Origin: Chamaelirium japonicum
Lineage: Eukaryota > Streptophyta > Magnoliopsida > Liliales > Melanthiaceae
Length of the DNA stretch: 64,000 nt
Direction of reading: 5' to 3'
Assembly (NCBI GenBank): GCA_947650365.1
Contig: OX393549.1
Location: 19,077,532-19,141,531 of the forward strand
Shown: one piece after another, positions 38,636-51,271 of the stretch
How the letters are laid out: every line of letters begins with the position of its first letter
Numbering within the stretch: position 1 is the stretch's first letter
Position numbers and translations under genes: made by a program
Notes under the pieces: model-generated
What the model saw: the letters and a program-made list of their open reading frames with translations, nothing else
Told to the model about the DNA's origin: nothing
Database searches by the model: none

Positions 38636-39380
38636 TATGACGACCAAGATCTAATAGGTCAAGAGCCAAGACTCCAAAGGCAGGAATGCCAAGATGGATA
38701 AGGTAAGGTGAGGTGAGGTGTACAAGGCCATGAGTTAGCCCCACATCGCCTGGAGAGAAGGAGATCATGAGCTACTTATATAATTTCCACTCCCAAACAT
38801 AGAAGACGTGTTTCAAAATCGTGCGCCGCTACGGATTTCGTAAGAACTCCGTAGTGTGCTCGAGCGAGAGTAGTACAAGAATGGGTGACCTCCCTGGGAA
38901 GTTCTTGTGTGGGCACGGGAAAAGCGAACAGTATCTTGTATGTTTGGGGCGGATGTTACAAAATGATATCAGAGCCGGTTCTCCTCGGGATGGGGGGGTC
39001 TAACCCTACACGAGGACGTGTAGCCCTAAGGGGGGTGGATTGTGACGACCAAGATCTAATAGGCCAAGAGCCAAGACACCTGATGCGGGAATGCCAAGAT
39101 GGATGAGGTGAGGTGAGGTGAGGTGAGGTGTACAGGGCCATGAGTTAGCCCCACATCGCCTAGAGAGAAGGAGATCCTGAGCTACTTATATAATTTCCCC
39201 TCCCAAACATAGAAGACACATTTTAAAACCGTGCGCCGCTACGGATTTCGTAGGAACTTCGTAGTTAAGCATTCCCGGGCGAGAGTAGTACCAGGATGGG
39301 TGACCTCCCTGGGACGTTCTCGTGCGGGCACGGGCAAAGCGAACAATATCTTGTATGTTTGGGGCGGATGTTACAGTGGC
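38631..39380. other. Target-site duplication of the Cassandra insertion
   Basis: GTGGC at 38631-38635 is repeated at 39376-39380. Removing the element and one copy restores a continuous satellite monomer. Confidence 0.93.
38636..39375 (+). mobile_element. Complete Cassandra element inside the satellite
   Basis: LTRs 38636-38960 and 39041-39375. The internal region of 80 bp has the primer site TGATATCAGAGC (38964-38975; one change from TGGTATCAGAGC) and the polypurine tract AAGGGGGGTGGAT (39028-39040). 5S-like blocks lie at about 38819-38920 and 39231-39335. The first LTR has lost the TTAAGC part of the 5S box and begins TATGACG instead of TGTGACG. By eye the LTRs differ at about one position in ten, so it is an old insertion. 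Non-autonomous, no coding region. Confidence 0.95.
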
Positions 39381-42300
39381 GCACCGTAGACAGGCCGAAA
39401 TTCGCTCGAAAAACAAAGGCTGCAACTCGCACACCGAAGCGTGGCGCACAGAAGACCAGCCAAAATTGGTCTGAAAAATAAGTCTGGAACGCGCACACCG
39501 AAGCATGGCACATCGAAGACCGGCCGAAATTCACCCAAAAAACTAAGTCTGAAACACGCACCCCGAAGCGTGGTGCACCAAAAATCGACCGAAATTCGCC
39601 CAAAAAACTAAGTGTGGTGTGCGCACCCCGTAGCGTGGCGCACAGAAGATCGGTCAAAATTTGCCCGAAAAACAAAGGCTTGTACGCGGACCTCGAAGCG
39701 TGACGCACCGAAGACCAGCTAAAATTCGCCCGAAAAACTAAGTTTGGAATGCGCACCCCGAACCATGGCGCACCGAAGACCGGCCAAAATTCACCAGCAA
39801 AACTAAGTCTATGATGCGCACCCCGAAGCGTGGCGCTCCGTAGACCAGCCGAAATTCACCCCAAAAACAAAGTCTGGAACTCGCACCCCGAATCGTGGCA
39901 CACCGAAGACCGACCAAAATTCGCCCGAAAAACAAAGTCAGGAATGCGCACCCCGAAGCGTGGCGCACCGAAGACCGGCCAAAATTCACCCGAAAAACTA
40001 ATTTTGGAACGCGCACAATGAAGCGTGGCGCACCACAAAGACTAATCGAAATTCACCCGAAAAACTAAGTCTGGAACACGAACCACAAAACATGGCGCAC
40101 AGAATAGAAATTCGCACGATAGAAATTCGCACAAAAAACTAAGCCTCGAACGCGCACCCCGAAGACCGGCTGAAATTTTGCCCAAAAAACTATGTCTGGA
40201 ACACGCACCCCGAAGCGTGGCGCATCGAACGCCGGTCGAAATTCGCTCGAAAAACTAAGTCTGGAACGCGCATCCTGAAGCACGGCGCATCAAAGACCGA
40301 TCGAAATTCGATCGAAAAACTAAGTCTTGAACGCGCACCTTGAAGTGTGGTTCACCGCAGACTGGCCGAAATTCGTCCGTAAAACTAAGTCTGGAACACG
40401 CACCCCGAAGCATGGCGCACCGAAGACAGGCCAAAATTTGCCCTAAAAACAAAGTCTGGAATGCACCTCGAAGCGTGGCGCACCGAAGACCGACCGAAAT
40501 TCGCACGAAAAACTAAGTCTGGAACGCGCACCCCGAAGAATGGCGCATTGAATGCCGGCCGAAATTCGCTCGAAAAACTAAGCCTGGAACGTTCACCACG
40601 AAGCGTGGCGCACCGAAGACCGGCTGAAATTCGCACGAAAAACTAAGTCTTGTACGCGCACCCCGAAACATGGCGCACTTATGACCGGCTGAAATTCGCT
40701 CAAAAAATTAAGTCTGGAACGCGCACCACGAAGCGTGGCGCACCGAAGACCGGCCAAAATTTGCACGTAAAACTAAGTCTCGAATGCGGACCCTGAAGCA
40801 TGGCACACCGAAGACCAGCCAAAATTTGTCCAAAAAACTAAGTTTGGTACGCGCACCCCGAAACATGGCGCACCGAATATCAACCAAAATTCGCCCCAAA
40901 AACAAAGTCTGGAACGCGCACCTCAAAGCGTGGCACACCGAAGACCGGTTGAAATTCACCCATATAACCAAGTCTGGAACGCGCACCCCGAATCATGGCG
41001 CATCGAAGAACGGCCAACATTCACCTAAAAAACTAAGTTTGGAACACGCACCACGAAGCATGGTGCACCGAAGACCGGCCAAAATTCGAACTAAAAACTA
41101 TGTCTCGAACGCACACCCCGAAGCGTGGCGCACCGAAGACCGGCCAAAAATTACTTGAAAAACTAAGTCTGGAACGCACACCACGAAGCGTTGCGCAACG
41201 AAGACCAGCCGAAATTCGCACAAAAAACTAAGTCTCGAACGCGCACCCCGAAGCATGGCGCACAGAAGACCGGCCGAAATTCGCCAAAAAAACTAAGTCT
41301 GTAACGCGCACCCCGAAGCGTGACCACCAAAAACCTACTGAAATTTGTCCGAAAAACTAAGTCTGGAATGCGAACCCCAAAGCATGGCGCACCGAAGACC
41401 GACCTAAATTCGCCTGAAAAAATAAGTCTTGAACGCGCACTTCGTAGCGTGGTGCACCGAAGTCCGATCGAATTTCTCCCGAAAAACTAAGTTTGGAACA
41501 CGCAGTCCGAAGAATGGCACACCGTAGACCAACCAAAATTCGCCTGAAAAACTAAGTCTGGAACACGCACCCCGAAGCATGGCGCACCGAAGACCAACCA
41601 AAATTCGCTCGAAAAACTAAGTCTGGAACATGCATCTCAAAGCGTGGCGCACCGAAGACCGATCGAAATTTCCCAAAAAACTAAGTCTGAAACGTGCACC
41701 CTGAAGCATGACACACCGAAGACCGGCCGAAATTCGCCCGAAAAACAAAGTCTGGAATGCGCACCCCAAAGCATGGCGCACCGAAGACCGACCGAAATTC
41801 ACCCAAAAAACTAAGTCTCGAACGCGCACCCCGAAGCATGGCGCACCGAAGGCCGACCAAAATTCGTCCAAAAAACTAAGTCTGGAATATGCATCACGAA
41901 GCGTGGCGCACAAAAGACATACCAAAATTCACATGAAAAACTAAGTCTCGAACGCGCACCTCGAAGTGTGGAGCACCGAAGACCGGCCAAAATTTGCTTG
42001 AAAAGCTAAATCTGGAACGCGCACCACGAAGCGTGGCACACCGAAGATCGGCCGAAATCCGCACTAAAAACTAAGTCTCGAACGCGCACCCCGAAGCGTG
42101 GTGCACCGAAGACAGGCCAAAATTTGTCCAAAAAACTAAGTTTGGAACGCGCACCCCGAAGCATGACACATCGAAGACCAGCCAAAATTTGCCCAAAAAA
42201 CTAAGTCTGAAACGCGCACCCCGAAGTGTGGTGCACCGAATATCGGCCGAAATTTGCCCGAAAAATAAAGTCTGGAATGCGCACCCCGAAGCGTGGCGCA

Positions 42301-45300
42301 CCGAAGACCGGCTAAAATTCGTCCAAAAAACTAAGTCCGGAACGCTCACCTCGAACCGTGGGCCACCGAAAAATAGCCGAAATTCACCTGAAAAACTAAG
42401 TCTGGAACGCGCACTTCAAAGCATGGCGCACCGAAGACCGACCAAAATTCACCCAAAAAACTAAGACTGGAATGCGCACCCTGAAGTGTGGCGCACCGGA
42501 GACCGACCGAAATTCGCCTAAAAAACTATGTCTAGAATGCGCACCCCAAAGAGTGGCGCATCGAAGGCCGACCAAAATTCGCTCGAAAAACTAAGTCTGG
42601 AACGCGCAACCCGAAGCGTGGCGTACCGAAAACCGGCCAAAATTCGCCTGAAAAACTAAGTGTGGTGCGCTCGCCCAGTAGTGTGGTGCACCGAAAACCG
42701 ATCGAAATTCGCCCAAAAAACTCAGTCTGGTACGCGCACCCCGAAGCGTGCCGTATCAGAAACGGACTGAAATTCGCCCAAAAAAAAAAGTCTGGAACGC
42801 GCACCCCAAAGCGTAGCGCAGCGAAGATTGACCAAAATTCACTCAAAAAACTAAGTCTGGAACGTGCACCCCGAAGCGTGACGCACCGAAAGCCGACCAA
42901 AATTCGCTCAAAAAACTAAGTCTGGAATGCGCACCACGAAGCGTGGCGCACCGAAGACCGGCCGAAATTCACACGAAAGACTAAGTCTCAAACGCGCACC
43001 AGAAGCGTGGCACATTGAAGACCGGCCGAAATTCACCTGAAAAACTAACTCTAGAATGTGCCCCACGAAGCGTGGCACACCAAAGACCAGCCGAAATTTG
43101 CACGAAAAACTAAGTCTTGAACACGCACCCCAAAGCATGGCGCACCGAAGACCGACCAAAATTCGTTCAAAAAACTAAGTTTAGAACACACACTCCGAAG
43201 CATGGCGCATCGAAGACCGACCAAAATTTGCCCAAAAAACTAAGTCTGGAACACGCACCCCGAAGCGTGGCGCAGCAAAGATTGGTCAAAATTTGTCCAA
43301 AAATCGAAGTATGGAACGCGCACCCCGAAGCCTGGCGCACCGAAGACCGGCCAAAATTCGCCCGAACAACTAAGTCTGGAACGCGCACCTCGAAGTGTGA
43401 CGCACCGAGGAACTAAGTCTGGTGCACCAAAAACCGATCAAAATTTGCCCGAAAAACTAAGTCTGGTACGCGCACCCCGAAGCGTGGCGCACCGAAGATC
43501 GATCGAAATTTGCCCAAAAAAATTAAGTCTGGAACACGCACCACAAACCGTGGCGTACCGAAGACCGGCCGAAATTCGCCCAAAAAACTTAGTTTGGAAC
43601 ATGCACCCTGAAGCGTGGCGCAAGGAAGACCGACCAAAATTTGCCCGAAAAACTAAGTCTGGAACGCGCACCACAAATCGTGGCGTACCGAAGACCGGCC
43701 GAAATTCGCCCAAAAAACTTAGTCTGGAACATACACCCTGAAGCGTGGCGCAAGGAAGACCAACCAAAATTCGCCCGAAAAACTAAGTCTGGAACGCGCA
43801 CCTCAAAGCGTAGCACACCGAAGACCGACCGAAATTCATCCGAAAAACTAAGTCTGGAACGCACACCCCGAAGCATGGCACACCGAAGACTGGCCAAAAT
43901 TTACCCGAAAAACAAAATCTGGAACGTGCACCCTGCAACGTGGCACACCGAAGACCGGTCAAAATTCGCCCGAAAAACTAAGTCTGGAACACACATCACG
44001 AAGCGTGGCGCACCAAAGACCGGCCGAAATTTGCTAGAAAAACTAAGTATGGAACGCACACCCCGAAGCATGGCGCATCGAAGACCGGTCAAAATTCATC
44101 CAAAAAACTAAGTATAGAATGCGCATCTCGAAGCGTGGCACACCGAAGACCGACTGAAATTTGCCCGAAAGACTAAGTTTGGAACGCGCACCCCGAACCG
44201 TGGCACACCGAAAACCAGCCAAAATTTGCTCGAAAAACTAAGTTTGAAATGCGCACCGCAAAGCATGGCGCACCGAAGACCGATCGAAATTCGCCCGAAA
44301 AACAAATTCTGGAACGCGCACCTCGAATTGTGGCACACCGAAGACCGGCCGAAATTCGCCCCAAAAACTAAGTCCGGAACGCGCACCCCAAAGCATTGTG
44401 CACCGAAGACCGACCAAAATTCGTCCGAAAAACTAAGGTTGAACGCGCATCGCAAAGCGTGGCACACCAAAGACTGGACAAAATTTGCTCGAAAAAATAA
44501 GACTGGAACGCGCAACCCGAAGCATAGCGCATTGAAGACCGGCCAAAATTCGCCCGAAAAACTAAGTCTGGAATACGTACCTCGAAGCATGGCGCACTGA
44601 AGACCGACCGAAATTCTCCAAAAAAAACTAATTCTGGAATGCGCACCCCGAAGCATGGTGCACCGAAGGCCAGCCGAAATTTGCCCGAGAAACAAAGTCT
44701 GGAATGCGCACCCCGAAATGTAGCGTACTGAAGATCGATCGAAATTCACTCGAAAAACTAAGTCTGGAACGTGCACCCCGAAGCGTGGCGCACCGAAGAC
44801 CGGTCAAAATTTGCTCGAAAAACTAAGTCTGGAATGCGCACCCCGAAGCGTGGCGCATCGAAGACCGAACAAAATTTGTCTGAAAAACTAAGTCTGGAAC
44901 ACGCACCACGAAGCGTGGTGCACTGGAGACCGACCAAAATTCATACGAAAAACTAAGTCTCGAACGCGCACCCAGAAGCGTGGCGCACCGAAGACCGACC
45001 GAAATTCGCCCGAAAAACTAAGTCTGGAATGCGCACCACGAACCGTGGCACAACGAAGACCGACAAAAATTCGCATGAAAAACTAAGTCTCGAATGCGCA
45101 CCCAGAAGCGTGGCGCCCCGAAGACCAGCCGAAATTCACCCAAAAAACTACATCTGGAATGCACACCCTAAAGCGTGGCGCAACGAAGACCAGCTGAAAT
45201 TTGCCTAATAAACTAGGTCTGGAATACGCACCTCGAAGCATGCGCATCGAAGACTGACCAAAATTCGCCCGAAAACTAAGTTTGGAATGCGCACCTCGAA

Positions 45301-48263
45301 TTGTGGCACATTGAAGACCTCCTGAAATTCGCATGAAAAACTAAGTCTAGAACACGCACCCCGAAGCATGGTGCACCGTAGACAAGCCGAAATTCGCCAG
45401 AAAAACTAAGTCTGGAACACTCACCCCGAAGCATGGCGCACCGAAGACCGACCGAAATTTGCCCAAAAAATTATGTCTAGAATGCGTACCTCGAAGCGTG
45501 GCGCACCGAAGACCGACTGAAATTCGTCCGAAAAACTAAGTCTGGAACACGCACCTCGAAGCATGGCACACCGAAGACCGGCCGAAATTCATACTAAAAA
45601 CAAAGTCTGGAACGTGCACCCTGAAGCGTGGCGTATCGAAGACCGACCGAAATTCGTTTGAAAAACTAAGTATAAAATGCACACCTCGAAGCGTGACGCA
45701 CCGAAGACCGACTGAAATTTGCCCGAAAAACTAAGTTTGGAACGCGCACCCCGAATCATGGCACACCAAAGACCGACCGAAATTCCCCCGAAAAACAAAG
45801 TCTGGAACATGCACCCCGAAGCATGGTGCATCAAAGACCGACCGAAATTCACCCGAAAAACTAAGTCTGGAACGCCCACCTCGAAGCGTGGCGCATCGAA
45901 GACCGGCCGAAATTCGTCCAAAAAACTATGTCTGAAACGCACACCTCGAAGCATGGCGCACCGAAGACCGGCCGAAATTTGTCCGAAAAACTAAGTCTAG
46001 AACACGCACCTTCGGCATGGCGCACCGAAGACCGGCCAAAATTTGCCTGAAAAACAAAGTCTAGAACGCGCACCTCGCAGCATGGCGCACCGAAGACCGG
46101 CCGAAATTCGCCCGAAAAACTAAGTCTGGAACGCGCACCCCGAAGTGTGGCACACCAAAGACCGATCGAAATTCACCCAAAAACTAAGTCTGGAACGTGC
46201 TCCATGAAGCGTGGCGCACCGAAGACCGGCCGAAATTCGCACGAAAAACTAAGTCTCGGACACGTACCCCGAAGCGTGGCAGACCGAAGACCGGCCGAAA
46301 ATCGCTTGAAAAACTAACTCCGGAACGCGCACCACAAAGTGTTGCACAACAAAGACCAGCCGAAATTCGCACGAAACACTAAATCTCGAATGCGCACCCC
46401 GAAGTGCGGTGCACCGAAGACCAACCGAAATTCACCCAGAAAACTAAGTCTCGAACACGCACCTCGAAGCGTGGCGCACCAAAGACCGGCCGAAATTCAT
46501 CCAAAAAACTATGTCTGAAATACGCACCTCGAAGCATGGCACACCAAAGACCGGCCAAAATTCGTCAGAAAAACTAAGTTCTACACACCTTCGGCATGGC
46601 GCACCGAAAACCAGCCAAAATTCTCCCGAAAAACAAAGTCTTGAACGCGCACCTCGCAGCGTGGCGCACCAAAGACGGCCAAAATTCGCCCAAAAAACTA
46701 TGTCTGGAATGCGCACCCCGAAGCGTGGCGCACCAAAGACCAGTCAAAATTCACCCAAAAACTATGTCTGGAATGCGCTCCACGAAGCATGGTGCACCAA
46801 AAACCGATCGAAATTCGCACGAAAAACTAAGTCTCGAACGTGCACCCCGAAGCGTAGCGGACCGAAGATCGGCCGAAAATCGCCCGAAAAACTAAGTCTG
46901 GAATGCGCACCACAAAGCGTTGCGCAACAAAGACCAGCCAAAATTTGCTCAAAACACTAAGTCTCGAACACGCACCCCAAAGCGAGGCGCACCGAAGACC
47001 GACCAAAATTCACCCAGAAAACTAAGTCTCGAACGCGCACCCTAAAGCATGGCGCACCGAAGACCGACCGAAATTCGCCATAAAAAATAAGTCTGGAACG
47101 CGCACTTCATAGCGCGGCGCACCGAAGGCCGGCCGAAATTCGACCGAAAAACTAAGTCTGGAACGTGCACCCCGAAGCATGGCGCACCGCAGACCGACCG
47201 AAATTCGCCTGAAAAACTTAGTCTGGAACACGCACCCCGAAGCATGGCATACCGAAGACCGACCAAAATTCGCCCGAAAACCTCAAAGTATGGTGCACCG
47301 AAGTCCGGCCAAAATTCCCCCGACAAACTAAGTCTGGAACGCGCACGCCCCAAGCATGGCACACCGAAGAACGACCAAAATTTGCCCAAAAAACAAAGTC
47401 TAGAACACGCACTACGAAGCGTGGCACACCGACGAACGGTCCAAATTCGCCCAAAAAACTAAGTCTGGAACGTGCACCCCGAAGCGTGGCGCACCAAGGC
47501 CGACCGAAATTCGCCCGAAAAACTAAGTCTGGAATGCGCACCACGAAGCGTGGCGCATAAAAGACCGACCAAAATTCGCACGAAAAACTAAGTCTCGAAC
47601 GCGCACCTCGAAGTGTGGCGCACCGAAGACCGATCGAAATTTGCCCGAAAAACTATGTCTGGAATGCGCACCACAAAGCGTGGCGCACCGAAGACCGATC
47701 AAAATTCGCACGAAAAACTAAGTCTCGAACGCGCACCCCGAAGCGTGGCGCACCGAAGACCAGCCGAAATTTGTTCGAAAAAATAAGTTTGGAATGCGCA
47801 CCCCGAAGCATGGCACACCGAAGACCGACCGAACTTCGCCCAAAAAACTAAGTCTGGAACGCGCACCCTGAAGCGTGGCGCACCGAAGATCGACCGAAAT
47901 TCGCCTGAAAAAAAAAGTCTAGAATGCGCACCCCGATGCCCGGCGCATCAAAAACCGGCCAAAATTCGACCCAAAAACTAAGTTCGGAACGCTCACCTCG
48001 AAGCATGGTGCACCGAAAACTGGCCAAAATTCACCCGAAAAACTAAGTCTGGAACGCGCACCGAAGACCAACTGAAAATCGCCCAAAAAACTAAGACTGG
48101 AATGCGCACCCCGAAGCGTGGTGCACCGTAGACCGACCGAAATTCGCTTGAATAACTATGTCTGGAACGCTCACCCCAATGAGTGGCACATTAAAGAATG
48201 GCTGAAATTCGCTCGAAATGCTAAGTCTGGAACACGCACCCCGAAGAGTGGCACACCGAAGAC
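39376..48263. repeat. 65 bp satellite array, second block (about 137 monomers)
   Basis: Same monomer and orientation as the first block. It contains a junction anomaly at 43386-43437, where a monomer is cut to GAGGAACTAAGTCTGGTGCA. Interrupted at 48263 by the Tat element; the monomer resumes in register at 63627. Confidence 0.97.
48259..48263. other. Left target-site duplication of the Tat element
   Basis: AAGAC, repeated at 63627-63631. Joining the two sides restores an uninterrupted satellite monomer. Confidence 0.95.
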
Positions 48264-48661
48264 TGTGGGGAAAAAATCTTCGTGCCGATCCGAAGACTTC
48301 ACCTCACCAGTCAATTGAAGTTGAGTCGAAGATCTTTGGTCGATCTGTTGATTGGAAGGTAGGTTGGAAGGTTGATGCCTTGGTTACTTTGAGTTAGCGC
48401 TTTCGATATGCAAACAGATAAGATTGACACAGGAGGTGATCTCGGAGTTCAGCCAAAGCCTACGTCTCCGTACTATAGGGAGCAACCCGAATTCACTAAC
48501 ACTTTACTTGAAGCGACCTCGACAGGTCGAATGTCACTAATCTCTTCGAACTCTTCAGAGACAAGAAGAAGATGGAGGAGAATTGAAGGATTGAAAGCTG
48601 TAATTCCAGAGCTCTGGTTTCTGGATTTTGAACTGGGATCCTCTTTTACTTGAAGGCTCTG

Positions 48662-48671
48662 CTATTTATAG
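48662..48671 (-). promoter_or_regulatory. Intact TATA box of the Tat 3' LTR
   Basis: Minus strand CTATAAATAG. The matching box in the 5' LTR (62981-62990) reads CTATGAATAG. Confidence 0.7.
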
Positions 48672-48715
48672 GATTTCCTGGGAGGAAATCTGGGGGCAAA
48701 TGGCGGTTTCTGCTG

Positions 48716-49225
48716 TCGTATCCGGGGGATCCCCCAGGCTAGGCTGGTGGGTCCCGTTGTCGTCTCTGGGGATTCCCCAGGCAGGGCTGGTGGGTCCCGC
48801 GGTAGTCTCTGTGGGCCCCCTAGGCAGGGCTGGTGGGTCCCGCGGTAGTCTCTGTGGGCCCCCCAGGCAGGGCTGGTGGGTCCCGCGGTAGTCTCTATGG
48901 GCCCCCCAGGCAGAGCTGGTGGGTCCCGCGGTAGTCTCTGTGGGCCCACCATGCAGGGCTGGTGGGTTCCGCGGTAGTCTCTGTGGGCCCCCCAGGCAGG
49001 GCTGGTGGGTCCCGCGGTAGTCTCTGTGGGCCCGCCAGGCAGGGCTAGTGGGTCCCGCAGTAGTCTCTGTGGGCCCCCCAGGCAGGGCTGGTGGGTCCCG
49101 CGGTAGTCTCTGTGGGCCCCCAAGCAGGGCTTGTGGGTCCCGCGGTAGTCTCTGTGGGCCCACCAGGCAGGGCTGGTGGGTCCCGCGGTAGTGTCTGTGG
49201 GCCCACCAGGCAGGGCTAGTGGGTC
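48716..49225. repeat. 43 bp tandem repeat in the 3' LTR
   Basis: Units carry CTGGTGGGTCCCGCGGTAGT and CTCTGTGGGCCC and recur every 43 bp (for example 48801, 48844, 48887). Proline/glycine-rich open frames across it are artefacts. Confidence 0.97.
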
Positions 49226-49264
49226 CTGCTATCTGTTGGCTTCTTTCCAAAATTTGCACCCACA

Positions 49265-49280
49265 GTTACCCTCTCCAAGT
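49265..49280 (-). other. Polypurine tract of the Tat element
   Basis: Minus strand CTTGGAGAGGGTAAC directly before the 3' LTR start. Confidence 0.7.
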
Positions 49281-49369
49281 TAGCTAGAGGTCATCCTGGC
49301 TGGCTTGGATTCTTGGTGCAAAAGTAACAACCCCCTGTCGCGAGCGCAAAAAATTCCTTGAGTGTCGGT

Positions 49370-50930
49370 GCTGATGGACTGATCGGTCAATTCCGATCGA
49401 TCGGTTGAATTTGATCGATCGGTCAAAGTTGACCGATCGGTTAAATTCAACTGGTGGAGGTCGAGGTGATCGGTCAAAAAACATAGTTTTTTGCCCGATC
49501 CAGTAGAAATTTGACCGATCGGTTGAATTTGACTGATCGGTCAAAGTTGACCAATCGGTTAAATTCAACCGGTGGATGTCGAGGCGATCGGTCAAAAAGC
49601 ATAGTTTTTTGCCCGATTCAGTAGAAACTTGACCGATCGGTTGAATTTGATCGATCGATCAAAGTTGACCGATCGGTTAAATTCAACCGGTGGAGGTCAA
49701 GGCGATGGGTCAAAAAATATAGTTTTTTGCCCGATCCAGTAGAAACTTGATCGATCGGTTGAATTTGACTGATCGGTCAAAGTTGACTGATCGGTTAAAT
49801 TCAACCGGTGGAGGTCGAGGCGATCGGTCAAAAAACATAGTTTTTTACCCGATCCAGTAGAAACTTGATCGATCGGTTGAATTTGACAGATCGGTTAAAT
49901 TTAACCGGTGGAGGTCGAGGCGATCGGTCAAAAAATATAGTTTTTTGCCCGATCCAGTAGAAACTTGACTGATCGGTTAAGTTCAACCGGTGGAGGTCGA
50001 GACGATCGGTCAAAAAACTTAGTTTTTTACCCAATCCAGTAGAAACTTGACCGATCGGTTGAATTTGACCGATCGGTCAAAGTTGACCGATCGGTTAAAT
50101 TCAACCTGTGGAGGTCAAGGCGATCGATCAAAAAACATAGTTTTTTGCCCAATCCACTAGAAACTTGACCGATCGGTCAAAGTTGGCCGATCGGTTAAGT
50201 TCAACCGGTGGAGGTCGAGGCGATCGGTCAAAAAACATAGTTTTTTGCCCGATCCAGTAGAACCTTGACCGATCGGTTGAATTTGACCGATCGGTCAAAG
50301 TTGACCGATCGGTTAAATTCAACCGGTGGAGGTCGAGGCGATCGGTCAAAAAACATAGTTTTTTGCCCGATCTCGTAAAACCTTGACTGATCGGTTGAAT
50401 TTGACCGATCGGTCAAAGTTGACTGATCGGTTAAGTTCAACCGGTGGAGGTCGAGGCGATCGATCAAAAAACATAGTTTTTTACCAGATCCAGTAGAAAT
50501 CGAACCGATCGGTTGAATCTATCCGATCGGTCATGTTTGACCGATCGGTTAAATTCAACCGGTGGAGGTTGAGGCGAACGGGCAAAAACCTAAGTATTCT
50601 GTCCGATCCAGTAGGAATCGAGCCGATCGGTTGAATCTAGCCGATCGGTCATGTTTGACCGATCGGTTAAATTCAACCGGTGGAGGTTGAGGCGAACGGG
50701 CAAAAACCTAAGTATTCTGCCCGATCCAGTAGAAATCGGGCCGATCGGTCATGTTTGACCAATCGATTAAATTCAACCGGTGGAGGTTGAGGTGATCGGG
50801 CAAAAACCTAAGTATTTTTATCCGATCCTGTAGAAACTTGACCGATCGGTTGAATTTGATCGATCGGTCAAAGTTGACCGATCAGTTAAATTCAACCGGT
50901 GGAGGTTGAGGCGATCGGGCAAAAGAGACT
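49370..50930. repeat. 118 bp tandem repeat in the 3' region of the Tat element
   Basis: About 13 units. The fixed word CATAGTTTTTTGCCCGATCC recurs with spacings of 118, 118, 118, 100, 82, 118, 100, 118, 118, 118, 118 and 100 bp. Each unit has up to three ~18 bp subrepeats of TTGACCGATCGGTTGAAT type; length variants differ by one or two of these. The last four units share a distinct variant (CCTAAGTATTCTG). 3' regions of Tat elements are known sites of hypervariable tandem repeats. Confidence 0.96.
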
Positions 50931-51263
50931 GTGTTCTACCCGATCCTTTGGAAAATTACCCAATCGTCTGCCTGTCGAACGGGTAAAGTCTTCAAACAGC
51001 TATTGAGGTTGAGGTGAACGGTGGCGCGGTATTCCCCAATTTTGTTGTTTTGCTTGAGCGCGTGGTTCTCATGGACCGGTGATTTTTCTGAACCGGCGGT
51101 TCGCTTGGACCGGCTGTTCATCTGTTTCGACATTTCGTCTGGCTTGACGGTTCGCCTGGAAGAGCGCTTCCTTCGGATTGACGCCACGTGTCCCTTCTGA
51201 AAACACGGCTTTTGACCTGGTGATGCCATGTGTCTTTTCGGTTTTCACGCCAGCTTCTCTAGG

Positions 51264-51271
51264 GTTTATAA
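51264..51271 (+). promoter_or_regulatory. Probable TATA box of the antisense gene
   Basis: GTTTATAAG about 110 bp before the ATG at 51378, on the strand opposite to the retrotransposon's own transcript. Confidence 0.45.

Larger units (their letters stand above)
48264..49264 (-). mobile_element. 3' LTR of the Tat element (1001 bp)
   Basis: Minus strand TGTGGGTGCAAATTTTGG to TTTTTTCCCCACA. Contains about 11-12 copies of the 43 bp repeat. It is 43 bp shorter than the 5' LTR, one repeat unit. Confidence 0.95.

Noticed and set aside
24049-48263. Dozens of 60-220 codon open frames on both strands (for example 44108-44776 minus, 34286-34864 minus, 43641-44111 plus)
   Set aside because: They are translations of the 65 bp satellite. 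The consensus has one stop per strand per three monomers (from CTAAGTC), so 60-65 codon frames are automatic and point changes at that site fuse them.
48662-49259. Pro/Gly/Thr-rich frames up to 197 codons
   Set aside because: Generated by the 43 bp tandem repeat in the Tat LTR; the same happens at 63211-63627.
49280-50467. Frames rich in TDRSNSTDRS-like peptides
   Set aside because: Translations of the 118 bp tandem repeat; no independent evidence of coding.
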